This document shows, piece after piece, positions 26,921 to 36,195 of a DNA stretch of 64,000 bases. The translations under genes and the position numbers were made by a program. Each line of letters starts with the position of its first letter. Positions within the stretch are counted from its first letter, which is position 1. Under the pieces are notes generated by a model. That model had not been told where the DNA came from. It ran no database searches and saw only the letters and a program-made list of their open reading frames with translations. The stretch comes from Nitrospira sp. MA-1 (GTDB taxonomy: Bacteria; Nitrospirota; Nitrospiria; Nitrospirales; UBA8639), in NCBI GenBank assembly GCA_032139905.1, contig JAQJDB010000007.1, positions 1,712,100-1,776,099 on the forward strand. Direction: 5' to 3'.

Positions 26921-27778
26921 ATGAGTTCTGCTGAATTTGACTCTTCCCAACCAATTTCAATGGCTCAATTGGCCGATCCCCATCTTCTTTATCAAAAGAG
27001 CGTGCAAAGCCCTGAACTTGACATGCCGTTCCTCACTGAATATTTCGAGAGCTATACCAACACTCCCCTTCGCCACTTTCGGGAGGATTTCTGTGGAACC
27101 GCCTTTTTATCCTCCCATTTTGTAACCAGGCATCCCGACAATCATGCCATGGGCATCGACCTGGATTGGCCCACGCTGAATTGGGGCATCAAACACAACG
27201 TTTCTCATCTGACTCCCGAGCAACAGCAGCGACTCACATTGGTGAATGACAATGTCTTGAACGTCCAATACCCCCTCTCGCAACTGACCGTCGCCATGAA
27301 TTTTAGTTATATGGTTTTTCGTGACCGCCCGACCCTTTTAGAATATTTCAGGAATGCCAGGCGATCGATTCAGCCCGGCGGGTTGTTTATGCTGGATATC
27401 TGGGGGGGCAGCGAAACGCAGGTGGAACAAGAGGAACATCGAGACATCGAGAATCCGGTTGATGACGGCATCGGCGATTTTATCTTTGTGTGGGATCAGG
27501 ATGTCTTTGAACCCTCCACGTATTTCTGTACAACCCGGATTCATTTTCTTTTCCGCGATGGCAGTGAGCTTCGCAATGCCTTTGTCTATGATTGGCGCTT
27601 GTGGACGATTCCCGAAGTCACAGAACTCATGAAAGAGGCCGGTTTTAAAGACGTGCACTTTCTCTGGGAAGGCCTCAATGCAGAGGCAAATGAAGGGACA
27701 GGCACCTATCATCGCGTGGAGAAAGGTGATTCCGATCCATCATGGATCGCCTATCTGGTTGGCCAGAATCCAGAATAA
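26921..27778 (+). CDS. Class I SAM-dependent methyltransferase
   Basis: A 285-residue soluble protein with a Rossmann methyltransferase core: the motif I region EDFCGTAFLSSHF, the acidic end of strand 2 at MGIDLD, the DNVLNVQ turn, and the post-motif strand PGGLFMLDIWGG. Upstream sits a long N-terminal helix (LADPHLLYQKSVQSPE) as in small-molecule methyltransferases of the Methyltransf_25 group. The acceptor is unknown. The rqcH-like gene starts 20 bases after its stop, so the pair is probably co-transcribed. Confidence 0.8.
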   Translation: MSSAEFDSSQPISMAQLADPHLLYQKSVQSPELDMPFLTEYFESYTNTPLRHFREDFCGTAFLSSHFVTRHPDNHAMGIDLDWPTLNWGIKHNVSHLTPEQQQRLTLVNDNVLNVQYPLSQLTVAMNFSYMVFRDRPTLLEYFRNARRSIQPGGLFMLDIWGGSETQVEQEEHRDIENPVDDGIGDFIFVWDQDVFEPSTYFCTTRIHFLFRDGSELRNAFVYDWRLWTIPEVTELMKEAGFKDVHFLWEGLNAEANEGTGTYHRVEKGDSDPSWIAYLVGQNPE

Positions 27779-27798
27779 GGGATGGTGTCAGCCAAACT

Positions 27799-29334
27799 AT
27801 GGCTCTTTCCCTTTTTGAATGTGAGTCTATTGTCGGAGAATTGAACCGGGCTCTTGTCGGTGGGTTCATCCAGAAAATCCACCAACCCCGGCTCCTTACC
27901 CTCACCCTCGATGTCCGAACACGAGGACAGACGAGTACCTTACTCGTGAGCGTGGAACCCCGGTTTGCCCGCCTACATCTTACCTCTCAGAAGTTTGAGA
28001 ATCCGCCGACTCCCCCACCCTTTTGTTCTTTTCTGCGTTCCCACGTGGAGGGTGGGCGCATTGTGGAGATCAGCCAGGAGCCCGGGGACCGGATTGTGTT
28101 TATCACCATTGTGAAAGCCGAGCAGGTGTGTGTTTTGGTGATTGCGTTGATCGGCAATCAGGCGAATGTGCATTTGTTGAATGAGAAAAAATTGACGTTG
28201 TGGTCATTACGGGAATCGCGTGTGAAGGTCGGAGAGCGCTATGCGCCCCCAACATTGAGGCCGGTGAAACCGTCGGAGGCTCTCCCTCCCCCCTCCATGG
28301 CTGGACGGGTCCCTCAGAACGGGATCGTTATTCAGCAGGAAGGCGAAATGAGTGAACCGCTTTCTGAATCCTTTACTGAAGGAAAAGGAGCGTTTAGGGA
28401 AATATTTCCGGTGTCGGCTGAACTGGAAGCCCGATATGGCCAACAAGAACAGGAGGAAGGCCAGGATGCCATTCTTGAACAGCAACTGTTTCAGGCTCGA
28501 AAGGCGCTGAAGCATGCGAAAAGAAAAATTCAGGCCTTACAAGAAGATTTCAAAAAGACGGAGCGGTTTCGGGAATATGCCCGGTATGGAGAACTATTGA
28601 AAAGTCATCTCCATGAAATCAAAAAGGGACAGGAGAGCATCGCCATGGTTGATTATTATGATCCCGCCTTGCCCACTCTGACTCTCCCTCTTGACCCATC
28701 TAAAGATGCCGTGTGGAATATGGAAGATTACTTTCGAAAATATCGTAAATTTATCGGGGCTCAGGAACATCTCCAACCCCGTGTGGACCATGCCCAACAG
28801 GAGATGGCCCGATTGGAGGCAAAATTGGCGCAGTTGGAACAAGGGATCGTAGATTCTGATTTTTCACCAAAACCCAGCAAAACACGAGGCTCCTCTGTTC
28901 CTTCTGGCACTCGAGTATCCAAAGGCAAACCGGCTCCAGCCCAAGCCTACCGGACATATACCTCTGTCGACGGGCTCCCGATTTTAGTCGGAAAAACAGC
29001 CAAGGATAATGATCATCTGACATTGAAGGTCGCCAATGCGGATGACCTGTGGCTCCATGCACGAGGGACACCAGGCTCTCATGTGGTTGTCCGGTTGGAG
29101 AAAGGCGCCACGGTGCCACCGGAGACCTTAAAGGATGCGGCGACGCTGACCCTCTGGTTTAGTAATTTGCGAAAGAGCGGGAAAGGCGAAGTGATTTATA
29201 CTCTGCGGAAGTTTGTCAGGAAAGGCAAAGGCTTTAAACCCGGTTCCGTCACGGTGGAGAGAGAAAAGTCGCTCTGGATTGAATTAAAAGAAGATCGATT
29301 GAAGAGGTTGAAGGGCGAAACAAGCCCTGGCTAA
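27799..29334 (+). CDS. rqcH: NFACT/RqcH-family ribosome quality-control protein
   Basis: A homologue of RqcH/NEMF/Tae2, which binds obstructed 50S subunits with peptidyl-tRNA and recruits tRNA-Ala to add C-terminal alanine tails. It has the NFACT-N domain at residues 1-180 (FCSFLRSHVEGGRI matches the conserved FCMLLRKHxxGGRI block), then a coiled-coil arm (about 225-365; ARKALKHAKRKIQAL), and the NFACT-R domain near the C-terminus (GKTAKDNDHLTLKVA, DDLWLHARGTPGSHVV). It is somewhat shorter than the usual 560-570 residues. The start at 27799 is chosen because the family begins with a Met-Ala-hydrophobic segment; the earlier ATG at 27742 lies inside the methyltransferase gene. Confidence 0.85.
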   Translation: MALSLFECESIVGELNRALVGGFIQKIHQPRLLTLTLDVRTRGQTSTLLVSVEPRFARLHLTSQKFENPPTPPPFCSFLRSHVEGGRIVEISQEPGDRIVFITIVKAEQVCVLVIALIGNQANVHLLNEKKLTLWSLRESRVKVGERYAPPTLRPVKPSEALPPPSMAGRVPQNGIVIQQEGEMSEPLSESFTEGKGAFREIFPVSAELEARYGQQEQEEGQDAILEQQLFQARKALKHAKRKIQALQEDFKKTERFREYARYGELLKSHLHEIKKGQESIAMVDYYDPALPTLTLPLDPSKDAVWNMEDYFRKYRKFIGAQEHLQPRVDHAQQEMARLEAKLAQLEQGIVDSDFSPKPSKTRGSSVPSGTRVSKGKPAPAQAYRTYTSVDGLPILVGKTAKDNDHLTLKVANADDLWLHARGTPGSHVVVRLEKGATVPPETLKDAATLTLWFSNLRKSGKGEVIYTLRKFVRKGKGFKPGSVTVEREKSLWIELKEDRLKRLKGETSPG

Positions 29335-29811
29335 CCATGTCATCCAGATCCATTCGAATTCGCTCAGGAAAAGGTCCGACGAGACTCTAAAAAAGTCGAT
29401 CATCGTCAACCGTGGCACAGACCCTTCGCCCGTGACCGATAACCAGGAAATTATTGACTTTTCCAATCCGCCGTTTTCTCTATCAAGAACAAACTACTTC
29501 TCTGAGAACGGAGCCATTACTATAAAACTGTTTCCCCTTCCTCAGTCTTGGACCGGCGCCACGACAGCCTATGAATGAGATGCTGGGCTAACCGAAGGAT
29601 TAAACCCAGAAACACACAAGATGAAAACGAAAAGAAAGTGCCTGCAACTCCTTCAAGAAATCATCTTCAATTCTCACACTGCACAAAGCACTCACTAATA
29701 GGGTGCATGCCCTCACCCCCTTTTCCGTATTGCCTGACTTTTCTGACTTAACCACTAAAAAAAAGACCTAAAAATCACGATTATTACCAGAGAAAAAAAG
29801 AAAAACGAAAA

Positions 29812-29829
29812 CAGTTCACCTCTGAACTG
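29812..29829 (-). terminator. Possible minus-strand terminator
   Basis: CAGTTCA (29812-29818) pairs with TGAACTG (29823-29829) across a four-base loop. Read on the minus strand it is followed by TTTTCGTTTTTC, i.e. an interrupted T tract. The only minus-strand gene upstream is the LysR gene more than 800 bases away, so this could end its readthrough or an antisense RNA. Confidence 0.35.
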
Positions 29830-29882
29830 CGCGATCTTCACATGAAGCGCTAAGTTCGTGCGTATAGGAAATTCGAATCCAA

Positions 29883-29902
29883 CCGATAGGATGAGCTATC
29901 GG
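29883..29902 (+). promoter_or_regulatory. Hairpin overlapping the Shine-Dalgarno of the lipoprotein gene
   Basis: CCGATAG (29883-29889) pairs with CTATCGG (29896-29902) around a GATGAG loop. The last two G residues are the first two bases of the strong GGAGGGGG ribosome site (29901-29908) that precedes the ATG at 29911. Partial masking of the ribosome site by this stem could reduce translation, but six G/A residues remain free. Confidence 0.4.
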
Positions 29903-29910
29903 AGGGGGAA

Positions 29911-30378
29911 ATGCGAAATATTTGTACGCTTGGCCTTGTGGGTTTCTTCGTACTCCTTGGTGGATGTGCCTCTCACCATACGGTTAATGATGAGCAGATT
30001 GATCTCTATCTCAGCACAATGGATGATAAGCATTTCGTCTGGTGCGAATTAGATCTGGAGCAATGTCGACATGACTTTGAGCAATGGAAGGATACCGCAG
30101 GAGGTCGCAGGATAATTCAGGAATTCGAAAAAGAGGATACTGGTCAAACGGACAATATTCAGCACTTGCCGCATGTCTTTCGTACGCGGTTTGTGGATGA
30201 AGGCCAGTTAGGAGAGGAGTTGCTAGGAGGAGAGGGTAAGGGGCAAACTTTCGGTCAGGATACCGAAGGATTGGTCAGGTCCGATTCGAGTATCGATGAA
30301 AAGGACCATGCCACACAAGAAGGAATGAGCATGATTCCAAAAATTCAGGATCCCCACTTCGTGCCCCAAATACCTTGA
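29911..30378 (+). CDS. Small acidic lipoprotein, function unknown
   Basis: A 155-residue protein with a type II signal peptide: a short basic start (MRN), hydrophobic TLGLVGFFVLL, and the lipobox LGGC at residues 17-20, then a hydrophilic mature part. A conserved-looking block follows (YLSTMDDKHFVWCELDLEQC), and the second half is low-complexity Gly/Glu/Asp/Gln. A very strong GGAGGGGG ribosome site sits three bases before the ATG. It has no recognised domain, and the function is unknown. It stands alone, upstream of the convergent LysR gene. Confidence 0.75.
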   Translation: MRNICTLGLVGFFVLLGGCASHHTVNDEQIDLYLSTMDDKHFVWCELDLEQCRHDFEQWKDTAGGRRIIQEFEKEDTGQTDNIQHLPHVFRTRFVDEGQLGEELLGGEGKGQTFGQDTEGLVRSDSSIDEKDHATQEGMSMIPKIQDPHFVPQIP

Positions 30379-30653
30379 TAACCCATTAGGGAATAAATCA
30401 CCAAGACAGTGAGTTTTTCCGGTTCGTTCGCAGACTTCCCGCTTTCGCTCTGATACAGCAGATTTAACCTCACCATTCGGTTCAGATCCATCCCCCGTTG
30501 TTAGTCGATCATCATTCGTCTCCACCTTGGAAAGAGCAAACAGTCGTGTAACCAACAGTATCTTCAGGACTGCGCCCCTACCTCGATGGTTTGCACCTGA
30601 TCCGGTAGGCAATCGGCAATCATGCTCGGGTGGACTTCAGAAAATTTTCACCT

Positions 30654-31550
30654 TCAGCGGATCGCCGCGCAGATATCACGAACGTGTCCGCGCAGCCAGC
30701 GATGCGCGAGATCGGCATCCAGGCGCGGGTGCCAGAGCAGGGAAACCGTGACCTCCGGTAGAGAGACCGGAAGGGGAAAACTATGCATCCCGGCCCGCAA
30801 GTTTCCTGTGTGTCGTTCAGGAACCGTGGCGATCAGGTCGGAGGCTCGGGCGAGAGCCAGCGCCGTCGAAAAGCCACCGACGATCGTGACAATTTTTCGC
30901 TCCAGCCCGAATGGCTCCAAGGCTTCATCAACCGATCCCTTGTCGAGACCCCGCCGTGAGACGACGATGTGCTTCCCGGCAGCATAACGGGAGGGCGTGA
31001 TCTTCCCCTTGCTCAGCGCATGCCCCATTCGCACGACCCCAATAAACCGGTCTCGGAACAAAGCCTGCGCGCGCACCTCCGGAGCAGTCGTATCGGCCAC
31101 AACGCCGGTTTCCAGATCGACGGTCCCGTCGCGAAGGGGCGCGCTGTCTTTGTTGGGCTTCTGCACGAAGCGCAACCGCACACCAGGAGCTTCTTCGCCG
31201 ATGCGGGCAATGAGGGCCGGTCCGAAGTTCTCCACAAAGCCTTCGCCGGTCCGGAGCGTGTACGTCCGGACGAGCTGTTTGAGGTTGAGTTTCTCGGCAG
31301 GCCGTAGAACGGCTTCTCCGTCCTGCACGAGTTGCCTCACCCGCTCGCGGAGTTCGAGCGCTCGAGGTGTGGGAACGAGGCTGCGTCCGGCCCTTACCAA
31401 CAGCGGATCGCCAACCGTCTCACGCAATCGCGCCAGCGCCCGGCTCATCGCCGACGGGCTCAGCCGCAACCGTTGGGCCGCGCGCGCCACACTCCCTTCC
31501 GCGAGCACCACATCAAGCGTGACAAGCAGGTTGAAATCAGGGGTCGACAT
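30654..31550 (-). CDS. LysR-family transcriptional regulator
   Basis: A 298-residue LysR regulator. The N-terminal winged helix-turn-helix (residues 5-63; LDVVLAEGSVARAAQRLRLSPSAMSRALARLRE) is followed by the helical linker and a periplasmic-binding-protein-like effector domain. It is transcribed divergently from the MFS exporter, which it most likely controls. The base composition is visibly GC-richer than the genes on either side, and alignment-prone Arg/Ala codons suggest a different source genome. Confidence 0.88.
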   Translation of the reverse strand: MSTPDFNLLVTLDVVLAEGSVARAAQRLRLSPSAMSRALARLRETVGDPLLVRAGRSLVPTPRALELRERVRQLVQDGEAVLRPAEKLNLKQLVRTYTLRTGEGFVENFGPALIARIGEEAPGVRLRFVQKPNKDSAPLRDGTVDLETGVVADTTAPEVRAQALFRDRFIGVVRMGHALSKGKITPSRYAAGKHIVVSRRGLDKGSVDEALEPFGLERKIVTIVGGFSTALALARASDLIATVPERHTGNLRAGMHSFPLPVSLPEVTVSLLWHPRLDADLAHRWLRGHVRDICAAIR

Positions 31551-31690
31551 GCATTGATTTTAGCACAGTTTATTCCTGATGTAGCGTCACACGCACGAAT
31601 AAAGTGCAAGTGGTGCGTCTTCCGCCATATCAAACATGAGGGTATATTTTGGATAGCAACATATCGGGAGTTGCCAAAAAGTGGGAGCCT
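31551..31690. promoter_or_regulatory. Divergent lysR / MFS promoter region
   Basis: A 140-base region between divergent starts. It contains the dyad GCAC-N7-GTGC (31593-31607) and T-rich stretches, of the sort expected at LysR T-N11-A sites. The exact -35/-10 elements cannot be assigned by eye. Confidence 0.35.
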
Positions 31691-33181
31691 ATGTTGAAGC
31701 CAACCATTGCAACACAAGATGTGATCGTAACTGGAAGTGCAGAACAGACACCGTCAGTTCGGTGGGCGCTCATCGCCCTTTCCCTATCCATGTTGCTATC
31801 TTCACTCGACACGAGCATCGCCAATGTGGCGTTGCCGACGTTGACACGGGCCTTCACCGTCTCCTTCCAGGAAGTCCAATGGGTGCTTCTCGCGTATCTC
31901 CTTGCCGCCACGACTCTGATCGTCAGCGTCGGACGGCTCGGTGACATCATTGGCCGACGACGGCTGCTATTAGCCGGAATTTTCCTGTACACGGTGGCCT
32001 CGGTTCTCTGCGCAACCGCGCCCACGTTCTGGTTGCTGATTGCCGGGAGGGCGGCCCAGGGCCTCGGCGGGGCCATTATGATGGCCCTCTCCATGGCATT
32101 TGTCGGTGAGACAGTTCCAAAGGCAAAGATCGGTAGCGCCATGGGCCTGCTCGGAACGATGTCTGCAATCGGCACCGCTCTCGGTCCATCGCTCGGCGGC
32201 GTGCTGATCGCTGGATTCAGCTGGCAGGCCATCTTCCTCATCAACCTACCCCTGGGTATCCTGACTTTTCTTCTGGCACATCAATACCTGCCAGTTGACC
32301 GCCGAGGGCCGAAGACGGATCGGGCCGGATTCGACTATGTGGGTACGCTGCTGCTTGCACTGACGCTCGCGGCTTATGCACTCGCCGTGACAATTGGGCG
32401 CGGCAGTTTCGGTGCCCTCAACATCGCTCTCCTGTTGGCTGCGGCCTTTGGGGTCAGCCTCTTCGTACTCGCTGAGAGGAGAGCAGCATCGCCCTTAATC
32501 CAATTGGCGTGGTTTCGCGATCCAGTGCTGAGTGCCGGCCTTGCCATGAGCGCACTCGTCACGAACGTGGTGACGGCGACGCTCGTAGTCGGACCATTCT
32601 ATCTCTCTCGTGCGCTCGGGCTCGATGCGGCCATGGTTGGACTCGTTTTGTCAGTCGGTCCGCTTGTCGCCGCACTGACTGGGGTGCCCGCCGGTCGCAT
32701 GGCGGACCGTTTTGGCGCGCAACGCGTGACCATCGTCGGGCTCATCGGAATGGCGGCTGGTTCCTTCATTTTATCCATGATGTCGACGACATACGGTATC
32801 CCTGGCTACATTGTCCCCATCGTGCTCATCACCGGCGGATATGGGTTGTTCCAGACCGCCAACAACACTGCCGTCATGACAGATATCAGCCCTGACCAGC
32901 GTGGCGTGACTTCCGGAATGCTTAATCTAGCGCGCAATCTCGGACGCATCACGGGTGCATCGGTAATGGGCGCTGTGTTCGCTTATGCATCGGCAACGAT
33001 CGACATCACAACTGCACATCCCGAGGCCATTGCCACGGGTATGCAGATTACATTCGGAGTCGCGGTGATGGTGATTGTCGTTGCGTTGGCCCTCGCGATT
33101 GGAACTAATCGCCGCACATTGCACAATCGGGAATTTGCTCCGGAGGCAGAGTTCCAGGCCGACGGGAAAGTTTTAGAATGA
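31691..33181 (+). CDS. DHA2-family (EmrB/QacA-type) MFS drug exporter
   Basis: A 496-residue inner-membrane drug:H+ antiporter with about 14 helices. Family motifs are LSSLDTSIANVALPTL in helix 1 (motif D1), GRLGDIIGRRRLLLAG (motif A, between helices 2 and 3) and GTALGPSLGGVLI in helix 5 (motif C). The motif-A-like GRMADRFGAQR block begins the second half. A TTG at 31649 opens a longer frame; ATG at 31691 (GGAG three bases upstream) is preferred although its spacing is short. It shares the high GC of the LysR gene and probably exports toxic organic compounds under its control. Confidence 0.88.
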   Translation: MLKPTIATQDVIVTGSAEQTPSVRWALIALSLSMLLSSLDTSIANVALPTLTRAFTVSFQEVQWVLLAYLLAATTLIVSVGRLGDIIGRRRLLLAGIFLYTVASVLCATAPTFWLLIAGRAAQGLGGAIMMALSMAFVGETVPKAKIGSAMGLLGTMSAIGTALGPSLGGVLIAGFSWQAIFLINLPLGILTFLLAHQYLPVDRRGPKTDRAGFDYVGTLLLALTLAAYALAVTIGRGSFGALNIALLLAAAFGVSLFVLAERRAASPLIQLAWFRDPVLSAGLAMSALVTNVVTATLVVGPFYLSRALGLDAAMVGLVLSVGPLVAALTGVPAGRMADRFGAQRVTIVGLIGMAAGSFILSMMSTTYGIPGYIVPIVLITGGYGLFQTANNTAVMTDISPDQRGVTSGMLNLARNLGRITGASVMGAVFAYASATIDITTAHPEAIATGMQITFGVAVMVIVVALALAIGTNRRTLHNREFAPEAEFQADGKVLE

Positions 33182-33363
33182 CCGCTCTGCACATTAATTC
33201 AAGTTGCGCATTCCATTGAAATTCATCATGGGCGAATGGCACATCCCCATGATGATAATAGGAACCAGGGAAGCATTAATGGATTGCAACCCATTTGTTC
33301 TTTTCTTCCTGTCCGTTGGACAGGGGGAAAATGAAGGAAGATGTTTGGTCCGTTTTGAAAAAT

Positions 33364-34155
33364 TTATTCCCCTACCCGGACAAGCATACCGCGCTCTTTG
33401 CAGATACTGAAGGTGTGATAAAACCATGCCACGATGATCACAAGAAACCCAAAATTGAGGCCGGTCGCCCACAGTAAATGCATCACAGGTAAATCCCCAG
33501 TGGTGAGGACTCCACGCATCCCTTCAAAGATATGCGCGGGAGGGACCATCCAGGCAATCGACTGGAGCACAGGCGGAAGAACCTCAATGGGGTAAAACAC
33601 GCAAGATATGGGTTGAAAAAGAAAGACCATGCCCCAGGCCAGCACTTCGGCCTGCTGCCCGAAGCGCATAATGATGGAAGTGGTAAGCACCCCAATGATC
33701 CAGCCGGATATCACCAGGTTGAGAACGAAGGGAAGTAGCGAGAACCCCATCTGGAGGATATCGTAGGAATAAAACACCCAGGCAAAGAGCATCATCAACC
33801 CGCCTACGGCCGTCACCTTGAGCACACTCATGGTCATGGTCGCGACAAGATATTCTCCGACGGTTAACGGACTGGCAAACAGGTTCATCAGATTTCGAGC
33901 CCACATTTCCTCTAGAAATGAGACGGCAATGCCTTGCTGCGCGCGAAACAATACATCCCAGAGGATCAGTGCTCCAAGAAAAAAGGAGACGGCGCCATGC
34001 AGCGACATCCCGACCTTTTCCAGATAAATCGTAATGAATCCCCACACCACGAGATCTAAAAACGGCCAATAAAAAATCTCCAGCAAACGGGCAAAGCTTC
34101 GCTTGTAGAGATACATATGACGCGATAATAAAGCGAGGATACGACCGAGACTCAT
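33364..34155 (-). CDS. ABC-2-type exporter permease
   Basis: A 263-residue inner-membrane protein with six predicted helices in the ABC-2 pattern (FYWPFLDLVVWGFITIYL, SFFLGALILWDVLFRAQQG, then VISGWIIGVLTTSIIMRFG). An amphipathic ALLSRHMYLYKRSFARLLEIF start binds the ATPase. It overlaps the ATPase gene by four bases (ATGA), so the two make one exporter. The substrate is not evident. Its position at the end of the molybdenum/Tat/cytochrome block suggests, without proof, a role in haem or cofactor-protein maturation. Confidence 0.85.
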   Translation of the reverse strand: MSLGRILALLSRHMYLYKRSFARLLEIFYWPFLDLVVWGFITIYLEKVGMSLHGAVSFFLGALILWDVLFRAQQGIAVSFLEEMWARNLMNLFASPLTVGEYLVATMTMSVLKVTAVGGLMMLFAWVFYSYDILQMGFSLLPFVLNLVISGWIIGVLTTSIIMRFGQQAEVLAWGMVFLFQPISCVFYPIEVLPPVLQSIAWMVPPAHIFEGMRGVLTTGDLPVMHLLWATGLNFGFLVIIVAWFYHTFSICKERGMLVRVGE

Positions 34156-34907
34156 GGGCCGTTCTGTTCCCTGGCCAACTTTAAAAAGACCTCTTCCAGA
34201 TCTCGTTGGCCGTAGCGTTGAATGATTTCCGGGGCGGTGCCTTCTGCCACAATCTTCCCTCGTTGCAGGAAGATGATCCGATCGGACATTTCCTCCATCT
34301 CCCGCATGTTGTGCGAGGTATAGAGAATACTCAATCCTTCAGAGCGTTGGTATTCTTTTAAAAACGATTTAATTTTATTGACAATATCAGGATCCAAACT
34401 GGCTGTAGGCTCGTCCAGAAACAGAACCTTTGGTTCGGTCATGATGGCTTTGGCCAAGGTGAGCCGCGACATTTGGCCTGAAGACAGTTTTCTTGTGAGG
34501 CGATGCCGGATATCCTCCATCTCCAACTTTTTGACAATGTCATCAATACGCTGTTGAATATGCTTGAGTTCATAGAGCCGCGCGATGACCTTCAGGTTTT
34601 CCTCTACCGTTAAGGAAAACGGCATCGAAATATAGGTGGAGGAAAAATTCACCTGTTGAAGAATAGTTTCTCGATGTGTGGCCAAATCCAGGCCAAACAT
34701 GTGAATGCTCCCGACGGTTGGTGTGATCAAACCCAACAACATATGAATCGTGGTGGTTTTGCCAGCACCATTCGGCCCCAGCAGACCGAGTATTTCACCT
34801 TTTTTGATGTCGAAAGAAATATTATCGACGGCCGTAAAGCCTTGAAACCGTTTGGTGAGGTTTCGAACTTCAACCACAGGAGAAGCGTTGGAACCCGAGG
34901 CAGGCAT
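34152..34907 (-). CDS. ABC transporter ATP-binding protein
   Basis: A 251-residue ABC ATPase of the DRA/NodI-like group. It has Walker A GLLGPNGAGKTTTIHMLLG, Q-loop QQVNFSSTYIS, signature LSSGQMSRLTLAKA, Walker B VLFLDEPTASLDP and the H-loop YTSHNMREMEEM. The C-terminal end of about 40 residues lacks an extra domain. It starts where the cytochrome gene ends, with stop and start sharing one base (TAATG), and pairs with the following permease. Confidence 0.9.
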   Translation of the reverse strand: MPASGSNASPVVEVRNLTKRFQGFTAVDNISFDIKKGEILGLLGPNGAGKTTTIHMLLGLITPTVGSIHMFGLDLATHRETILQQVNFSSTYISMPFSLTVEENLKVIARLYELKHIQQRIDDIVKKLEMEDIRHRLTRKLSSGQMSRLTLAKAIMTEPKVLFLDEPTASLDPDIVNKIKSFLKEYQRSEGLSILYTSHNMREMEEMSDRIIFLQRGKIVAEGTAPEIIQRYGQRDLEEVFLKLAREQNGP

Positions 34908-35605
34908 TAAAACAAAAACCCACCGATTTTATCGGGTAAATGGCAGGTTTCACAGCGATTACTCAGCACTTCGCCTTCGTAACGTTGTTCCCCATCATGA
35001 CAACGAAGGCAATCGGCCATGTTGGCCTTCCAGAGCACCGAGTCTTTTGGATGATCTGGTTCATGGGGTTGGTCATCGAGTTTGACATGCCCGCGCGGGA
35101 TCACAATGGGATACGCTTTAATCGGCGATCCATGGACGACACGCCCGTGACAGGTCGTACACCCCTCCCCTTTCCCACGCTTCTCAAAGGCCTCCATGTG
35201 TTCCCGGTGATTCATAATCAATCCCACATCTTTCACTGGTGCGGGAAGATCACGAACGGAGACTTCTGTCACCCGCAAGATGGCTCGATGACAATTGATG
35301 CACACGGAGGAAGTCACATCGGATTTCAAATTGTGCGGTTCGGTCGGGGTTCCGAAGAATGTGATCGCGACGTCTTCTATTCCGGCAAAGACTTTATCCT
35401 CAATGAACCCGGAGATGCCTGGACGCACGTGGCAATCAACACAGGTGACATCTTTATGACTGGACCGAATCCAGGAATCGTAGGAGGGTTTGATGGTATG
35501 ACAACTCGCACAGAAGGTAGGCTGATTAGTCAGCGGGATTGCCGCAGCGCCTCCTAAGGCCAGCACCAGGAATGTGGCCGCAATGAGGGTCAGGCCTTTT
35601 CCCAT
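34907..35605 (-). CDS. NapC/NirT-type membrane-anchored hexahaem cytochrome c
   Basis: A 232-residue protein with an N-terminal membrane anchor (LTLIAATFLVLALGGAAAI) and six CxxCH sites: CASCH, CVDCH, CINCH, CTTCH, CLRCH and CETCH. NapC/NirT proteins usually carry four or five haems and pass electrons from quinol to periplasmic reductases; six is a less usual count. It sits in the operon between MobB and an ABC exporter, consistent with supplying a Mo-dependent periplasmic enzyme. The catalytic partner is not in this window. Confidence 0.85.
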   Translation of the reverse strand: MGKGLTLIAATFLVLALGGAAAIPLTNQPTFCASCHTIKPSYDSWIRSSHKDVTCVDCHVRPGISGFIEDKVFAGIEDVAITFFGTPTEPHNLKSDVTSSVCINCHRAILRVTEVSVRDLPAPVKDVGLIMNHREHMEAFEKRGKGEGCTTCHGRVVHGSPIKAYPIVIPRGHVKLDDQPHEPDHPKDSVLWKANMADCLRCHDGEQRYEGEVLSNRCETCHLPDKIGGFLF

Positions 35606-35610
35606 GGAGG

Positions 35611-36114
35611 TTACGAATCCCTTTTAAGGGGGAACTGTTTCATGATCAGCTGCGCCAGGCCCTGGACGTCGTCCCGATCAAACCAGGGTGCCGCGCATTC
35701 AATGTGTTTCATCGAGGCTACCGCCAACAAGCCATCCAATGACACATCCACTTCTTGTAACTGCTCACGCACGACGACGACCTTGGGAAAGCCGTGGCTT
35801 TTCCAGCCTTCGGCAATAATTAAATCGATTTCTCCATTAATGAAACGGTCCCGAACTTGATCGACAGGAAGTTCTTCCGGGACGTCAGCAAACATGGCCA
35901 AGCTACCTTTGGATAAGACGATAACCGCGCTGGCCCCTGCACGTTTGTGACGCCAACTGTCTTTGCCTTCGGTATCCAGGTCAAACCCGTGCCCGGCATG
36001 CTTGATGGTAGCTACTCGATAGCCCGCATGCGTCAGTTCCGGGATCAATCGTTCGATGAGAGTCGTTTTGCCACTGTTGGAGCGGCCAACAAAACCCAAA
36101 ATGGGAGGTGTCAT
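35611..36114 (-). CDS. mobB: Molybdopterin-guanine dinucleotide biosynthesis adaptor MobB
   Basis: A P-loop GTPase of 167 residues that assists MobA in making the guanine dinucleotide form of the molybdenum cofactor. It shows Walker A GRSNSGKTTLIERLI, the conserved VATIKHAGHGFDLDTEGKDSWRHKRAGA block (the diagnostic MobB motif, here about residues 35-62) and the AEGWKSHGFPKVVVVR segment. It ends six bases before the cytochrome gene, so they share an operon. Confidence 0.92.
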   Translation of the reverse strand: MTPPILGFVGRSNSGKTTLIERLIPELTHAGYRVATIKHAGHGFDLDTEGKDSWRHKRAGASAVIVLSKGSLAMFADVPEELPVDQVRDRFINGEIDLIIAEGWKSHGFPKVVVVREQLQEVDVSLDGLLAVASMKHIECAAPWFDRDDVQGLAQLIMKQFPLKRDS

Positions 36115-36195
36115 GATGAACCCTATATTTCCTTCCAGGAGATCGAATAATTACCAATAGGCGACATGAATGATAGATAATAATGCGTATATTGC

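Larger units (their letters stand above)
29335..29910. other. 576-base intergenic region with two hairpins
   Basis: No coding frame is supported. The sequence is A-rich near 29750-29810. One perfect 7-bp hairpin lies at 29812-29829 and another at 29883-29902 against the next gene's ribosome site; both are listed separately. The promoter of the lipoprotein gene is expected within the last 150 bases. Confidence 0.4.

Noticed and set aside
31630..32244. 204-codon minus-strand frame opposite the MFS gene start
   Set aside because: Antisense of membrane helices in a GC-rich gene; no ribosome site.
34940..35557. 205-codon plus-strand frame over the hexahaem cytochrome gene
   Set aside because: The opposite strand has six CxxCH motifs in frame; this is a shadow.
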